A stretch of 64,000 nt of DNA from Aphanomyces cochlioides (Eukaryota > Oomycota > Saprolegniomycetes > Saprolegniales > Verrucalvaceae). The DNA lies in assembly GCA_019828595.1 (NCBI GenBank), contig JAHQRK010000004.1:2418001-2482000 (forward strand), written 5' to 3'. Below the pieces are notes generated by a model. That model was not told the origin of the DNA and searched no databases. It saw only the letters and a list, made by a program, of their open reading frames with translations. Position numbers and translations under genes: made by a program. Shown piece after piece: positions 31,446-42,767 of the stretch; positions within the stretch are counted from its first letter, which is position 1; the number at the start of each line of letters is the position of its first letter.

Positions 31446-34400
31446 TTAAGGTTCATCTCGTCCTTCATTAGAGTCATTATCGTCGTCGTCGTCGTCGTCT
31501 CCAGGGTCGTCGTAGACCATGACTTGCTCCATGACGCGCGTGAGCTGGAGGAGGATCGTCTACGAGGTCAACATGAGCAATCAAAGCCGCCACGATGACG
31601 ACAAGTACCGTCATGTGCGTGGACGCGGTCTGGATGAGACTTCGGAGATGCGTGAGTCGTTGCATCTTGTCGTCGTCGGCGTGTTTGTCGCCTTCTTTGA
31701 GTTCCTTGACGTCGAGAACGCGCGGCCGTGGGACGACGCTCTCGCGAGGTTCCACACGGTGCTGACTCTTCCCAAAGAGCGAGTTGGAACTGTTGCTCAC
31801 GCGCCGGAGGACGCCCGTCCCGGTGTTTCGCTCTGGAGGAGGATGCGGTGCCAAGTCGCGGCTCGGCGGTTGATACATGCTGAGTTGGTGCTCGAGTTTG
31901 TTGCCGTGGGGTTGCGAAGTGCGAACCATCGTGCCGAACGCGACGGGATGCGGACTTAGTTGGTTGATCTTGACCATGTTCTGCATCATCTCGTCGAGGA
32001 GAAGCACGACGACGCTGCACTTCTTGAGCATGTCGATCGCTTCCAAGTCGAGCACGCCGACAGGACGCTTGTGGTGGAGCGGATCGGTCGGTTGCGGCTG
32101 CGGCGCTTCTCTCGCCGACTGCGTCTAGAGACCACGACGATGAGTTCCACAGCCATGAGGAGAGCTCACCTGCTTCTGCTTCTTGAGGAACTGCTCGTAG
32201 CAGCTGTAGAACTGGCCGCCGATCAACGACAGCGGCATTGCCGTGTAGCACGAGCCAAAGATCATGGCGCAGATATCAAAGAGTCTCCCGAACGGCGTCC
32301 GCGGCTTCATGTCGCCGTATCCGACCGTCGTGAAGGTTGCAATGGAGAGCCACGTCGAGCGCCACATGTCGGTGATGATCGTGAGCTTGTCGACTTGGAC
32401 TTGAATGCGCTTTCCCCACGGAATCGATTTGGACATGTCGACCGTCATGATATCGCGGCCCCACCATTGGCACGGAACATGCGCACGGCACTGCGTTCCG
32501 CGTTCGACTTCGAAAAAGATCGCGCCAGCCGACACGCAGCCAAGGAAGAGAAAGAAGAGCTAGCGCGATTCCATCAGCTCTCAAGAGAGATAGCAAGACG
32601 TACTGGGATGAGAAGACGGCGATAGGCCAAGACGGCAGTGCGGGAAAGCACGACGCTCGCTTTGAAATGCTACAGAGACGTGAGTCAGAAGCTTGAGCGA
32701 CGCGGCGGCGTACCTGGCCAAGTTTGAGCACGCGGAGCATCTTGAGGACGGGAAGAATGGTCAGGAGAGTCGGGAACGTCGGGAGGATGGCAAAGAGTGG
32801 ATCTCGACCCTCCGCGATGCTTGCAAGCACCTCGACGTAGTACGGAACGATTGCTCCCACGTTGAGCCACGTGCCGATGGACCGGAGGAAGAGACTCCGC
32901 CGCTTCGTGGCGTACAGACGCAAGGCTAGTTCCACAGTGAAGAACGCCGCGAAGAGCGTCTCTGGGACGATCCACGCCGTCGTCATGTCGGCGATCGGGA
33001 CGTGATTCGGTTGGCACTGGCGGAGTTTGCAAGATTTGGACGGTCTCGAGAAGAGCGTCGAGCAGTCGCGCGGCGTTGTCGTTGAGCCAACGTTGTAGCC
33101 GCTGCCAAAGCAACCGTCGGACGTGCAGGAATCGCCAAAGGACAGCGGCGTCGAGGAGACCGTCGTCGCGTTGAGCCAGACAAAGCAGCCAGGATCGGTC
33201 ACGACGGTGCTGCCGTAGCGGCTGCAGTAGGCTTGAATGCCGCGTCGACAGAGCAGTGACACGGGACCAAATGCTTGAAACTCGGGCATTGTCTCCGCAT
33301 AAAACACGAGCACGCTGCAGACAACCATGCCAAAGACGAGACGATGGACGATCTGCCCGGCCGTCGACTCTGACGAGCGTTCTAGGATGCGGCGGAGTCG
33401 CCGGCGCAAGGACGGCGGTGGGCGGCGCTCGGCGTCCTCCTGGCGCGTCGACGATGGCGCGTACGCCGGTCCACCTCCTTGAATCGCTCGTTTTGCTCTG
33501 TCGGGTGTGTCAGTCCGCGACTTGCAGAGCGGACAAACCTGAAGAGAGCGTCGGACGCCATCGTCGTCAACGACGAAGCGCGGTGGTCTTGCGTGCGACC
33601 GCGTGGCTCTGCAGGCGGCAGTTGCACGGGCTCAAAGGCGCGCATGTCGTGTGTAAACTTCTGGTACGTCACGATGACATGCTTGCATGCAACATGGAGG
33701 CGTTCCAGGGCTTCGTTGTGGTCGCGGTGGTTCACGCCGGCAAAGATTTCCCGCGGCGGCTACGACAACGGCAGCATTAGTCCAGAGCTCTCAAGATGGA
33801 GAGTACAATGGCCATGTAGGCAGAGATCATGGTCTCGAGCTGGAGCGCTTCCTTTGTAAAGCCGAGGAATTGGATGTAGACGCGGTGGACCGTCGGGTGA
33901 ATCGCATCGGAGGGGAGGCCAGTCGTCGTGATGATATGCCGCAGGGAGCGCATGGTAGATCGCGCTCGTGTAAGCATGTGCGACCTCGACGACTGTTTGA
34001 TCTCAAAGCGGAGCCAGGAGAGTTCGTATTTGAGGCCGATGATAGCGAGCGGCATGGCGAGGTACAACGCGCCGATGATCATGATGGACGCGCAGAGGAG
34101 GACCGCGATGATGTTGTCCAGGTTGGGTATTTGATCGCCGTAGCCGACGGTCGTCACACTAGCGCATGGAAGTCAACGAGGCGGAAGGAGGAAGACGTAC
34201 GTGACCATGGCAAAGTACCCCGCGTTGAAGATGTCCGTGAATGGACATGCAGAGGCATCGTAGCACGGCTCGGCGTAGAAGAGCATCGTCGCAAAGACCA
34301 TGGCGAAGACGACGAGGAAGAAGAGCTACGACGACACGACAGCTCCAGCGGTGCACCATCCACGAAAAGACGCACCGTGATCCGGAGCGGCGGCAGGCAT

Positions 34401-35213
34401 TCCACGAACGTTGTCTTGAGCACTTTGATCCCGTCGACGTGCTAGGAAGAAGACGTGAGCGATGGATGCAGCATTGCAGTGTTGAGCTCGTTGACGTACT
34501 TGAAGCATGTATGTGACGCGGATGATGCGGAAAAGCCGCAGGAGTTTGAGGTACCGCTCGACGTTCTTCCGCCCTGGTTGGTCCCATCCAAGGACAAAGT
34601 ACATGAAGAACGTGCCGAAGAGCGGCAGGATGCCCAGGACGTCGATCCACGTGTCGAGGCGTCTCCAAAACTACCGCCAGAGCCATGACGACTGCGCTGA
34701 CGGAGAAGGAGGATGTACCTTGCGCTGGTGCTTGGCGGTGACGAGCTTGAGCCCTAGATCGAGTGCAAAGATCGATGTGAAGAAGACGTCCATGGCAAAG
34801 TAGACCGTCGACGATGGAAGGAATGGATAGGCAGGGCTCGTGCCGCCGTTTGCCGGACCGTCGAGTGTCTCGAGCATCATGGGGAAGAAGTTGCAGATGA
34901 TCGTGGCGAGCATGCCGTAGTGATAGAATTGGCCGCGTCGCGTCGCCAGTGGATTCTTGAGGACTTTGCGAACACGCCGCCGCCAGCCACCGCGTCGCGC
35001 GGCGTCCAGTTCGCGGATGCGGGCTTGGAATGTAGCAAGCTTGTCGAATTGGGGCGTCATGTCGGTGGAGTGCGCAATTGAGGCGAGTTCATTCTCCATG
35101 GCAGTGTTCACGATATCTGTGATTGCATGCGACTCGCGTCGTGGACGAGAATGCCGTCGGCTGCTGCGCTTCGAGGTGTGCACTGGAACGACCTCATCGT
35201 CTGGCGCGACCAT
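31446..35213 (-). CDS. Two-domain (12-TM) voltage-gated K+ channel, copy C
   Basis: Starts at ATG 35213 and ends at TAA 31446-31448, 33 bp before copy B begins. Domain 1 has S1 'YHYGMLATIICNFFPMML', an S4 'YLKLLRLFRIIRVTYML' and filter 'TTVGYGDQIPN' near 34150. Domain 2 has S1 'VFGMVVCSVLVFYAETMPEF', an extracellular loop with about nine cysteines (33250-33020, including 'SCTSDGCFGSGYNV' and 'SCKLRQCQPNH'), a weak S4 'LPVLKMLRVLKLGQ' and filter 'TTVGYGDMKPRTPFG' near 32320. The C-terminal tail is cytosolic and helical and ends in an acidic Asp run. The introns tested (34-50 nt) keep frame, for example the one joining 'KHQRK' to 'FWRRLDTWIDVLG'. Both pores carry the K+ signature, unlike two-pore channels (TPC). 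Copy C is the best-preserved paralog. Confidence 0.82.
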
Positions 35214-35268
35214 GCCGACGGATTTAGCCCGAGGAGACAGAAAACGGTTTGTAACGCCATGTATTTTC

Positions 35269-35922
35269 TTATTTCCACCACGTTCCCGTCGGATAACTCA
35301 CTGTTGACGTCGGCGGGAGGAGCTTGGGTGGACAGACATGCGTGAGAATCTCCTCAATGATCACAGGATTCACTTGGTAGCGAGAGGCGAGCGCGGCGGG
35401 TGTCCATTTGGTCGGTTCTTCATAATGCAGACGGAGGAGTTCGCGGAACTGCCGATCCGTAAAGCGTCCTGCCTGGACGTCAACGACAGTCTGGCTGTTT
35501 GATGCGTGGGTTTTGTCGGTAGGCATGCGCACTGGTCCATCGCTCTTGGGGCGACGACTGGCGGCAGTCGCTTCAAAGGCAGTCATGTCGGTCTATTCGT
35601 CCCAATCAATCCGCAGAGAGTCAATCGTTCACGTACTTCGATGTATTGAACAGAATCAATCGTTTCTTCAAAGCGCTCGGCCTCACGGAGGACTTGATTG
35701 TCCATTTCTTCCACGGTCTGCGGCGTGCGTCGGACCACAGATGCTTCCGGGAGCTGGCTGAACCTTACTGGACAAAGAGTGAGAACCAACGGCTCGAAAT
35801 GACAGCAGCAGGTAGTACGTACGTAGATCTTGTCGTTTGAGCGATGTCCTGATGATCTTTCGACCTCCTTGGACCACAGAAGTCCCCGCGGCGCCGGCTT
35901 GCTTTGACGCTGCACCTCCCAT
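35269..35922 (-). CDS. NDUFAF4-like complex I assembly factor (putative)
   Basis: Three exons are inferred: 35922 to about 35826 ('MGGAASKQAGAAGTSVVQGG'), a middle exon with 'LPEASVVRRTPQTVEEMDNQ' ending near 35628, and a last exon from 35586 to the stop at 35269. Junctions keep frame. MGGAASK is a good N-myristoylation signal. The C-terminal segment ('FRELLRLHYEEPTKWTPAAL' then 'VNPVIIEEILTHVCPP') resembles in pattern the end of NDUFAF4/HRPAP20, a myristoylated mitochondrial factor for complex I assembly. Length (about 185 residues) fits. The assignment is by pattern memory only. Its stop is 55 bp upstream of K+ channel copy C. Confidence 0.45.
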
Positions 35923-36535
35923 TCAATTGAATCTTCGATGATAATCTTGACACTAAATTCACCCAATCGAAGTTCTCCCATCAACATGAACAACCACATT
36001 GACGACCACAGCGCCGCAGTCTGGGAGCTCCTAATCTTCCCATGCTCTCTGGGCAAGGGAGACTCTTGCCGTGATTGCAATCTCATGCTCGGCGCTCTGC
36101 AGCTTCGCTTAAGGAACCGGGTCAAGGCTAGAACTTGCAAGAATCAAGGGGTAGGCGGCATGGACTGAGCAATAGCGGCCGTTGCTTTACAACTGCTCCA
36201 CTTGTAGCAGCAATGCTATGGCTGTAGGCGGCTCACCACGCAGTCTGCAGGTGTCATGACTTGGTCTTATTCTCCTTGTCTGTGCAAGATCGAAGGTATC
36301 ATATCAATTCACTGCAACGAGGGCAAGCGCAACACGACTGGGTGTCCGATCAGCTCGCATTTCATCGGCGCAGAAGGAAACGCTGCTGGAATGGTGACGT
36401 AAGATGATGAGCACATGTGGGGACATGGCTGTTGTTGCTACATGTGACAGTTAACTCGAGTCTCATTGTATCAAAGACCCGTTGACTTGTGCGACTGCGT
36501 GCTCTTGTCTCCTTTGCACCACTGAAGCAGTGCCC
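35923..36535. other. Divergent intergenic region, no gene seen
   Basis: About 610 bp separate the NDUFAF4-like start (minus) from the SMYD start (plus). Only short frames without motifs are present. It presumably holds both promoters. No repeat or RNA gene was recognised. Confidence 0.5.
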
Positions 36536-37786
36536 ATGGAGAAAGCAAACGCCTGGTATGAAGCAACGCTCGAGCGCGTCAAGACAACGTACACAACGGC
36601 CGCAAGACTCGAAGCTTCCTGTTCGACTGCAGGGATAAAGCGGTTCCCCGAAGGCATTGCGCGAGTGCCGTCCGTCGTTGGTGCAATGTTCAAGCGACTA
36701 GTCGTCATGGAGATCCTCCCGCCGTCATCGACTCCAGCTATGGAAGAATTGGATCGTTCATTAGCCCGCGACGTCGTGGAATGGCTCAAGGAATCGCACC
36801 CGGACCACTTGGGAACCATCCTCGCAGCAGTCGACTCGTCGTGGCTGAAAGGACCATTCCGCCACTGCGCTCTTTGCCTTGTGGCTCTGACAGCACCAAA
36901 GCTGTGCAGCAAGTGCATGCGCCGCGCGTACTGCTCAAGAAGGTGTCAGCGCATCGACTGGGCTCAAGCAGGGCAGCAGCTTTCTCAAGGCCACAAGCAT
37001 TGGTGTGGCCTTGCTTATGGAGAAGAAGACATCGAGTGGGAGGTCGTTCCTGTCGCTGGCAAAGGCCTTGGTGTCGTCGCCAAGAAAGCTATCGCTCGCT
37101 GCAGTCGCATCCTCGTCGAAGGCGTTTTGTTTGAGCCAGTGGCGGCGTTGGTAGATCTCATGCCGCGTCATGGCTCTCTGTTGGACAAGTTTTTGCTGAA
37201 TTGCATGGATGCAGGCGGTAATCCAGGGGTGAGTTTGCGCTTGTGCCGTGCCAACCACGCCTGTGACGCCAATGCATCGCACGTTTTTGATGCCACGTAT
37301 GGCGTCAAAGTGCTCTACGCCGAGCGGGACATCGCTCCAGGCGATGAAATTTGCATCAGCTATACGATGTTTGACGACGTTTTGCAGGACAAACGTCCCG
37401 ACGACATCCTGCGCACCAAGTGGAATATTGTGTGCGATCCTGTCTCCTGCCCTTGCGTCAACCCGCAAGTCCTGGCATCGCTAGCCACTTGCCGCTGTCT
37501 GTATGCAACCATCGAGCGGCACATTGAGCAGAAACGATGGAGTCAAGCATTGGCCGTTCTTCGCAAAATACAAGCGCAACCTGCCGTCCATCACGTCATG
37601 ACAACTTGGACGCTCTGCAACGACGAAGCCATGGTGCTCGCATATCTCAATCGCCACGAAGAAGCAAGCGCTTGCATGGCAAAGGCCTTGAAACTCTGCA
37701 AGGCCATCTATCATCCGACATCGCCCACAGCGATCGAGTGGCAAGAAAGAGCTGACCGAGCTGCAGCACGATGCAAACGACCATGA
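36536..37786 (+). CDS. SET and MYND domain protein (SMYD-type methyltransferase)
   Basis: A single-exon frame of 416 residues from ATG 36536; the longer open frame starts at a TTG. The MYND finger reads 'CALCLVALTAPKLCSKCMRR' then 'AYCSRRCQRIDW' and 'HKHWC'. It interrupts a split SET domain whose N-part is 'VVPVAGKGLGVVAKKAIARC' and whose C-part holds the cofactor motif 'RLCRANHACDANASHVFDAT' (RxNHxCxxN) and 'GDEICISYT'. The post-SET cysteines 'CDPVSCPC' and a TPR-like tail follow. This is the SMYD architecture: lysine methylation of histones or cytosolic proteins using S-adenosylmethionine. The N-terminal 100 residues before MYND are not typical of the family. Confidence 0.85.
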   Translation: MEKANAWYEATLERVKTTYTTAARLEASCSTAGIKRFPEGIARVPSVVGAMFKRLVVMEILPPSSTPAMEELDRSLARDVVEWLKESHPDHLGTILAAVDSSWLKGPFRHCALCLVALTAPKLCSKCMRRAYCSRRCQRIDWAQAGQQLSQGHKHWCGLAYGEEDIEWEVVPVAGKGLGVVAKKAIARCSRILVEGVLFEPVAALVDLMPRHGSLLDKFLLNCMDAGGNPGVSLRLCRANHACDANASHVFDATYGVKVLYAERDIAPGDEICISYTMFDDVLQDKRPDDILRTKWNIVCDPVSCPCVNPQVLASLATCRCLYATIERHIEQKRWSQALAVLRKIQAQPAVHHVMTTWTLCNDEAMVLAYLNRHEEASACMAKALKLCKAIYHPTSPTAIEWQERADRAAARCKRP

Positions 37787-37818
37787 CTCGATATGAAACG
37801 CGTAAATTAATGAAATAG

Positions 37819-38127
37819 TTAGCGGCGGATGTGTTGGTTCTCGGCGCGTTCGAACATGGGATCAAACAATTCACTCTGGTTGATCGGGTTGCGCTTGCCG
37901 TTCGCCAACGTGAAGCGGTGGGCTCGCCACACTTGGCCTTCGTCCGGCTTGGTCGTGAAGATGTCTTGGCGACGATCCTTGTCGAAATGGACGTCGGGAT
38001 GTCTCGTGGAGTATCGGAACATGGTGAAGGTAGCACCGGAGATGGCGACAGTCATGATGCCAATGATGGGATACGTGGAAGGGTCCATGAGCCACGTCTT
38101 GACGAAGTTTCCAGCACGTGCCGCCAT
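37819..38127 (-). CDS. MLRQ/B12D-like mitochondrial small protein, copy 1
   Basis: A 102-residue single-exon protein with an N-terminal 'NFVKTWLMDPSTYPIIGIM' followed by one short membrane-spanning segment ('TVAISGATFTMFRYSTRHPD') and a polar tail rich in Asp, Arg and Gln. The layout of one TM helix followed by an 'RxxxxxPDV' segment resembles the complex I/IV-associated MLRQ (NDUFA4)/B12D family, an inner-membrane accessory subunit. The protein is identical to copy 2. The assignment is moderate because these proteins are short. Confidence 0.6.
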   Translation of the reverse strand: MAARAGNFVKTWLMDPSTYPIIGIMTVAISGATFTMFRYSTRHPDVHFDKDRRQDIFTTKPDEGQVWRAHRFTLANGKRNPINQSELFDPMFERAENQHIRR

Positions 38128-38440
38128 CTTATAGGATGATGCTACAGTAACGTAGAGGTAAATTGACTAATGATGCTGTCTTCATCGTGCATAAAGAAGG
38201 ATCTGACGCTGCGCATTTCTTGTGCGGTTGCGTGTCTAGCTCGGTTTCTTCATCGTGGATTCTCTGTCATTTTATATAGAAATTTGTATAGAATTGTGGT
38301 ATCATTACGTGGCAGATCCCACGATGCACGAGACACGCAAGACATGGTTCATAGACAAGAGCTTCTTGTCCACCATCAACGCTATCTCAACGGCAGTCTC
38401 ATTGATCAATCTCCCTTTCCATTGACATCTCTAATTCAAC
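38128..38440. promoter_or_regulatory. Shared promoter between the two inverted gene copies
   Basis: 313 bp between two divergent identical genes. It is not itself palindromic. No other gene is seen. Both copies must be driven from here, so expression could be coupled. Confidence 0.5.
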
Positions 38441-38749
38441 ATGGCGGCTCGTGCTGGAAACTTCGTCAAGACGTGGCTCATGGACCCTTCCACGTATCCC
38501 ATCATTGGCATCATGACTGTCGCCATCTCCGGTGCTACCTTCACCATGTTCCGATACTCCACGAGACATCCCGACGTCCATTTCGACAAGGATCGTCGCC
38601 AAGACATCTTCACGACCAAGCCGGACGAAGGCCAAGTGTGGCGAGCCCACCGCTTCACGTTGGCGAACGGCAAGCGCAACCCGATCAACCAGAGTGAATT
38701 GTTTGATCCCATGTTCGAACGCGCCGAGAACCAACACATCCGCCGCTAA
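38441..38749 (+). CDS. MLRQ/B12D-like mitochondrial small protein, copy 2
   Basis: Encodes the same 102 residues as the minus-strand copy at 37819-38127, with one silent base change. The ATG at 38441 marks the limit of similarity on the 5' side. More diverged relatives lie at 49876-50187, 50367-50612 and 50831-51055. Near-identity of this pair against strong divergence of the others suggests recent duplication or ongoing gene conversion. Confidence 0.6.
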   Translation: MAARAGNFVKTWLMDPSTYPIIGIMTVAISGATFTMFRYSTRHPDVHFDKDRRQDIFTTKPDEGQVWRAHRFTLANGKRNPINQSELFDPMFERAENQHIRR

Positions 38750-38791
38750 CTATTTCATCAATTTACATGTTGCTTCGAGAACAATGCGTGG

Positions 38792-41361
38792 TCACCCTGA
38801 TGTCGGCCGCACTAGTCGCCCAAACTCGTTCAAATCTGCATGTTCGCTTGGGAAGATGGGACTCGTGCTCGGAATACTGCTGCTAGACGAAGGGCGTTTG
38901 AGGTGGAGGTAGACATTGGTCGGGACGTCAATGTTGAGGTCGAGCTCGAATCGCGGCTTCCCCACGAGAAGACCAGCTAGCGGCGTCGAGTCGGGCACTA
39001 CAATGACGCATCGCCATCAAGATGTAAGCACTCCATGCACGACATACCGACGATGGCTCCTGGACTTGCTCTTGTCGACTTGAGAACAAGTTCAGGGCGT
39101 CGAGCGGTCGCGCTCGTATCTTTCGATGCCTTCTTCTTCTTTGCTTTCTTGCTTTTCCTCCGCTTGAGCTTCTTTTTCGTCTTAGTCTTCTTAAGAGGTC
39201 GTGGCAGTGGTGTACAAAGCTCAGGCGATGCGTTGTTTGGCGCGATGGCGTCGTTGGCAGCTTCAGAGACGTCCGAGTCGCAGTCGTCATTGCAGCAGCC
39301 TTCTTCCTTCAACAGCTCGTCCATCATGCCACAAAGCTCCGTCTCGCAATCGCCAAGAATGCCTGGATCCCATTCCTCTCCGTGCGCTTCTTGCTGCTGT
39401 TGATTGACCTCGGCTGGAGCTGCAGAGGATGTCGGGACGTCCGTCATTGCGTCTTTCGTCTCTTCATGTGCAACTTCCGCCGTCAAGTCAAAGTACAGCA
39501 ACAGACTTCGACACCAATGGACGCCCATGTGCTCCAGATCCGCCATCGAGAACTGCGTGTTCTTCTTCGTGCCAAAGTCAGGACCGCAGAAGGACGCTTC
39601 CAGCGTGTAGCTGTGGATCACACCGAGCTCTTGGTGGACGACTACGCGCGCGGTGTTGCGCTTCGACGGCTGGACTTTGAAGTTGCAGTGGGCAAACGAA
39701 AACATATCAGAGTGCTTGGCCTGCTCCATCGATCAACTCGCCATCCTCATGATGGATCTCCTTACCACGATCATTGGAAAGACGCGCGGGTCGTCCTTTG
39801 CCGAAAGTTTGATGCTTTTCCCCGCGGCTTTCCGCACTGGTTTGTAGCAGCCGTAGGTGAAAATGTTGCGTTGGATGCTGTGTCCGTGTAGGTCGCAGTA
39901 GACGGCGACGCGTGGCGGCGTGCCGTTCGGCTGTGGTCTCTGGTATGTCGTGATGAGGCGCTTGAGGTGAAAGATCGTTGGGAAGAGTTTCTCGACGGGA
40001 TAGTCCCATTTGCGATTGAGATCCCAACCTGCCGTCCATGTCAACTCTAGACTAGATGGAGAGTGCGCACCTGCGAGGTTGACGCGTGTGTTGCCATTGA
40101 TGACGCCGTCCGGGTTGAGCATCGGCGCGATCTTAAAGATGAAGTTGTGGCGAAGAACGACCGCGCCGCTGGCTTTGCTCGTCAAGTAGTCGATCATGCC
40201 TTTCATCATGAAGCTGCTGTTGGATTCGCCAGGGTGAACTCGGGCTGAGACGACAATAACTACAAGATGGCGGTGTCAACAAGGACGGCAAGAGCGTTGA
40301 AGACCTCGGCGAGTGTCCATGGGCTTGCCTTCTTTCCCAGGAGACGTAATGGTCAGAAGATCGCATGTATTTCCCGCGAGGGTTTGGCACAATTCCGTCC
40401 GTCGGCATACTGCTGACCGCTCTGGGTCGTTTCCAAGCGCATCGAGGTATTCCTGCAGGTCTACACGATGAAAATGAGAGAAGTTCATTGCGGGAACGGG
40501 ATGGGCGCACCTGTGTACGTGTAGGGTTGTATACAGGCAAAGAAGACTCGATCGCCGGCGCGGGAAAATGTATATGTGTACGAGAGTGTATTGGAGCCTT
40601 CCTGCCGTGACGACGCGTCATACGTGATGTGGGACCCTCGATGGACCCAGCCTAGCACTCGATGAGCTAGCGGCGTTGCAGTCGCCACGATACCAATGTT
40701 GTGATCTGCGGCGTCCAGCTCAGAGTAGACGACGGGTTGCAGCCCCACTTTGAAAAGCGCGGCGCTCTTGGCGAGATTGACAATGTGAAAGCGGTAGACC
40801 ACGCCCGGCTCGCCATTTGTGACGGAGAAGTAAAACCACTGGCGGTACGCGCTGTTGTTCAAGTCGGGGTGGAGCCATAGCTCATAGTCGTGATCTACAA
40901 TCGATCCATGCTCATAAGACTCTCCTTGGAAGGAAGAAAGTCGTACAGGATTCAAACTGCGTCGGGTGGTCTGGATAGCGCACGCGATCTGCTCGAAGGA
41001 GGTTGCCGCTTTCAAAGATCGAGTCAAAGACGAGCGTTGTCGTGGATTCTGTGTGGGACGTTGCAGTCGTTCTGTCGTAGTAATTGAAGACTGGCGTGCG
41101 AAGAACAGCGTCGTCATCGTCATCGTCGTCATCGTCTTCGTCATCTGCATCAGGAACTGCCGACGACGCGATGGGTTCTGGTTCGAGAACCATCTCACGT
41201 TCCTGTGGACTCGTGAGAATATGCCGTACGACCGGCAGTTCCGCGAGCCGTTCGGCGCATCCCGTCTTGGCAGTCTTTGTTTCGATGGGGAGTTTATACA
41301 ACGGCAACGGCGACGACAAGACATTCGGCATCGACGGCGCGCGGCACTTTAACTTGGACAT
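38792..41361 (-). CDS. Cytosolic carboxypeptidase (CCP/AGBL, M14D), tubulin deglutamylase type
   Basis: A multi-exon gene from ATG 41361 to the stop at 38792. The N-terminal domain typical of CCPs includes 'YELWLHPDLNNSAYRQWFYF' and 'YRFHIVNLAKS'. The zinc motif is 'VVSARVHPGESNSSFMMKG' (HxxE), with the third ligand His in 'VAVYCDLHGHS'. 'NPDGVINGNTRVNLAG' and 'DLNRKWDYP' are substrate-pocket signatures, and the catalytic glutamate is in 'SYTLEASFCGPDFG'. A lysine-rich linker near 39190-39100 precedes the last exon, joined by an intron ending near 38999. CCPs remove polyglutamate chains from tubulin in axonemes and cytoskeleton. An acidic Asp run near residue 75-85 is unusual. The neighbouring coiled-coil genes fit a flagellar context. 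Confidence 0.85.
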
Positions 41362-41428
41362 GGCCGAGCGACTCGCCCGTCCTTCTCAATATGTAACGTA
41401 AATGGGCGAAGATATATATACACACTTG

Positions 41429-42767
41429 TTATTTCATGGCGCGGAGCTGCGCTTTCAGCAGCGCGTTCTCTTCCTCGAGGTCGACCAACTTGGGCGCAAT
41501 CTTGCTGTCAAATTCTTCAATCGATTGCTTCAGACTGGCATTCTCATGGCGAAGACGCTGCATCTCTTCGTGCATGAGCTGGTTGTTCTCGAGTTGCTTC
41601 TCGAGTGACAGTTTCGCTTCGAGAAGCGCATCTTCAAGCTCCAATTGCTTGCAATGCGCAATGTCTGCGTGTTCTTGCATCATACGGCGACAGTCGTCCA
41701 TCAATCTAATCCATGCCGTCATGCTTCACAAAGATAGAGCTCGTGTACCGTTCGACTTCGACTTCGCGACGCGCAATTTCGCTCTGTTTCGTCGCAAGAG
41801 ACTGCTCGTATTCTTGTAGTTGCGACTGCTTGGACACTAGCTGCTCTTGATGTTTCTATATGACAAGGACGTCAAGACATGCAGTCGGCGCGGCTGTCGA
41901 AACGCTACCCGCACATTTGCTTCGTTGGCTTCAACGAGCTGCTTGAGACGTTCAATTTCCTCTTGTTCGTGGGGGGATTGATGGCTTTGGAGCTGTCGGA
42001 GCTTCTCCTGTTCAGCGAGGAGATCTGTAATCACTTGCTCGTCCATCTTGCGCATCTTTTCCAACGCTTCCATCGACTGCGCTTGCACTCTACGACCAGT
42101 TCGTCCGTGTCAACAACGCTCTGAGCAGCTCGTCTTACTTGATTTCCGATCGCAACTTCGAGATAGTCGCTTCGACATCCATGCGGCTTGCCATGAGATT
42201 CTCCTGGGGGGTCGGTTGACGCTTCTTCGTTCGCGGACTTGATGGTTCTGTCAACATTTTTTGCAATCGCTCAATTTGATGCTGCATCGCTTGACGCTGT
42301 TCCTTCTCCATTTTCAACGCCTACGCCGTCCACATCCCATGAGAATCACAACATCTCTTGATATGTCAGTACATGTTCGTAGTACGTGCTGCTTCGTTTC
42401 GTTTCCTCCTCTTCCGAAAATGTGCGCATGTACTGACTTATCGATCCATACTCCGACCAGACGTTCGTTTGGTCATCCCAAAGACGCGCTTTCGCGACAT
42501 AACACTTGTTGGGCTGCAATCCCTTGATCGTATATGGCGATGCGGTCAGATCGACTTCAACCCACGAGTAGTAGACGTAGCCGTACTCGCTGTAGGCCTA
42601 CAACGACATCAACTATGACAATTCGCATATTCTAATGAGCATACCAACTGCATTTTGGTCGAGGCAGGAGTGATCGAGACGGTGAGCGAGACATTCGTCT
42701 TGCTCAAGACTTCAACGCGCGGCAACTGCTTGGACATGTCTTTCGAGCGTCGATTCAGAATGTGCAT
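41429..42767 (-). CDS. Fibronectin type III / coiled-coil protein
   Basis: The first exon (42767 to about 42650) encodes 'RVEVLSKTNVSLTVSITPAS'. An intron joins it to an exon with 'YVYYSWVEVDL', 'YTIKGLQPNKCYVAKARLWD' and 'VWSEYGSISQYMRTF', together a recognisable FN3 fold. After an intron with donor near 42370 and acceptor near 42321, the rest is coiled coil in pieces 42317-42135, 42088-41837 and 41722-41429, separated by short introns. The end is rich in Leu/Glu heptads ('LVDLEEENALLKAQLRAMK'). An FN3 head with a long coiled coil suggests a structural cytoskeletal or flagellar protein. The start is 52 bp from the divergent RRM gene. Confidence 0.6.

Larger units (their letters stand above)
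37797..38771. repeat. Near-perfect inverted duplication around an MLRQ-like gene
   Basis: The coding regions at 37819-38127 (minus) and 38441-38749 (plus) are the same except for one synonymous difference near the start codon (GCA versus GCT), 308 of 309 bases by eye. Similarity extends about 20 bases past each stop and ceases at the ATG. The 313-bp centre is unique and separates the two starts. The arms form a large potential hairpin. Confidence 0.9.

Noticed and set aside
25617..34803. Many long frames antisense to the K+ channel exons
   Set aside because: They are shadows created by GC-rich codons; they carry Arg/His/Asp-rich sequence without domains.
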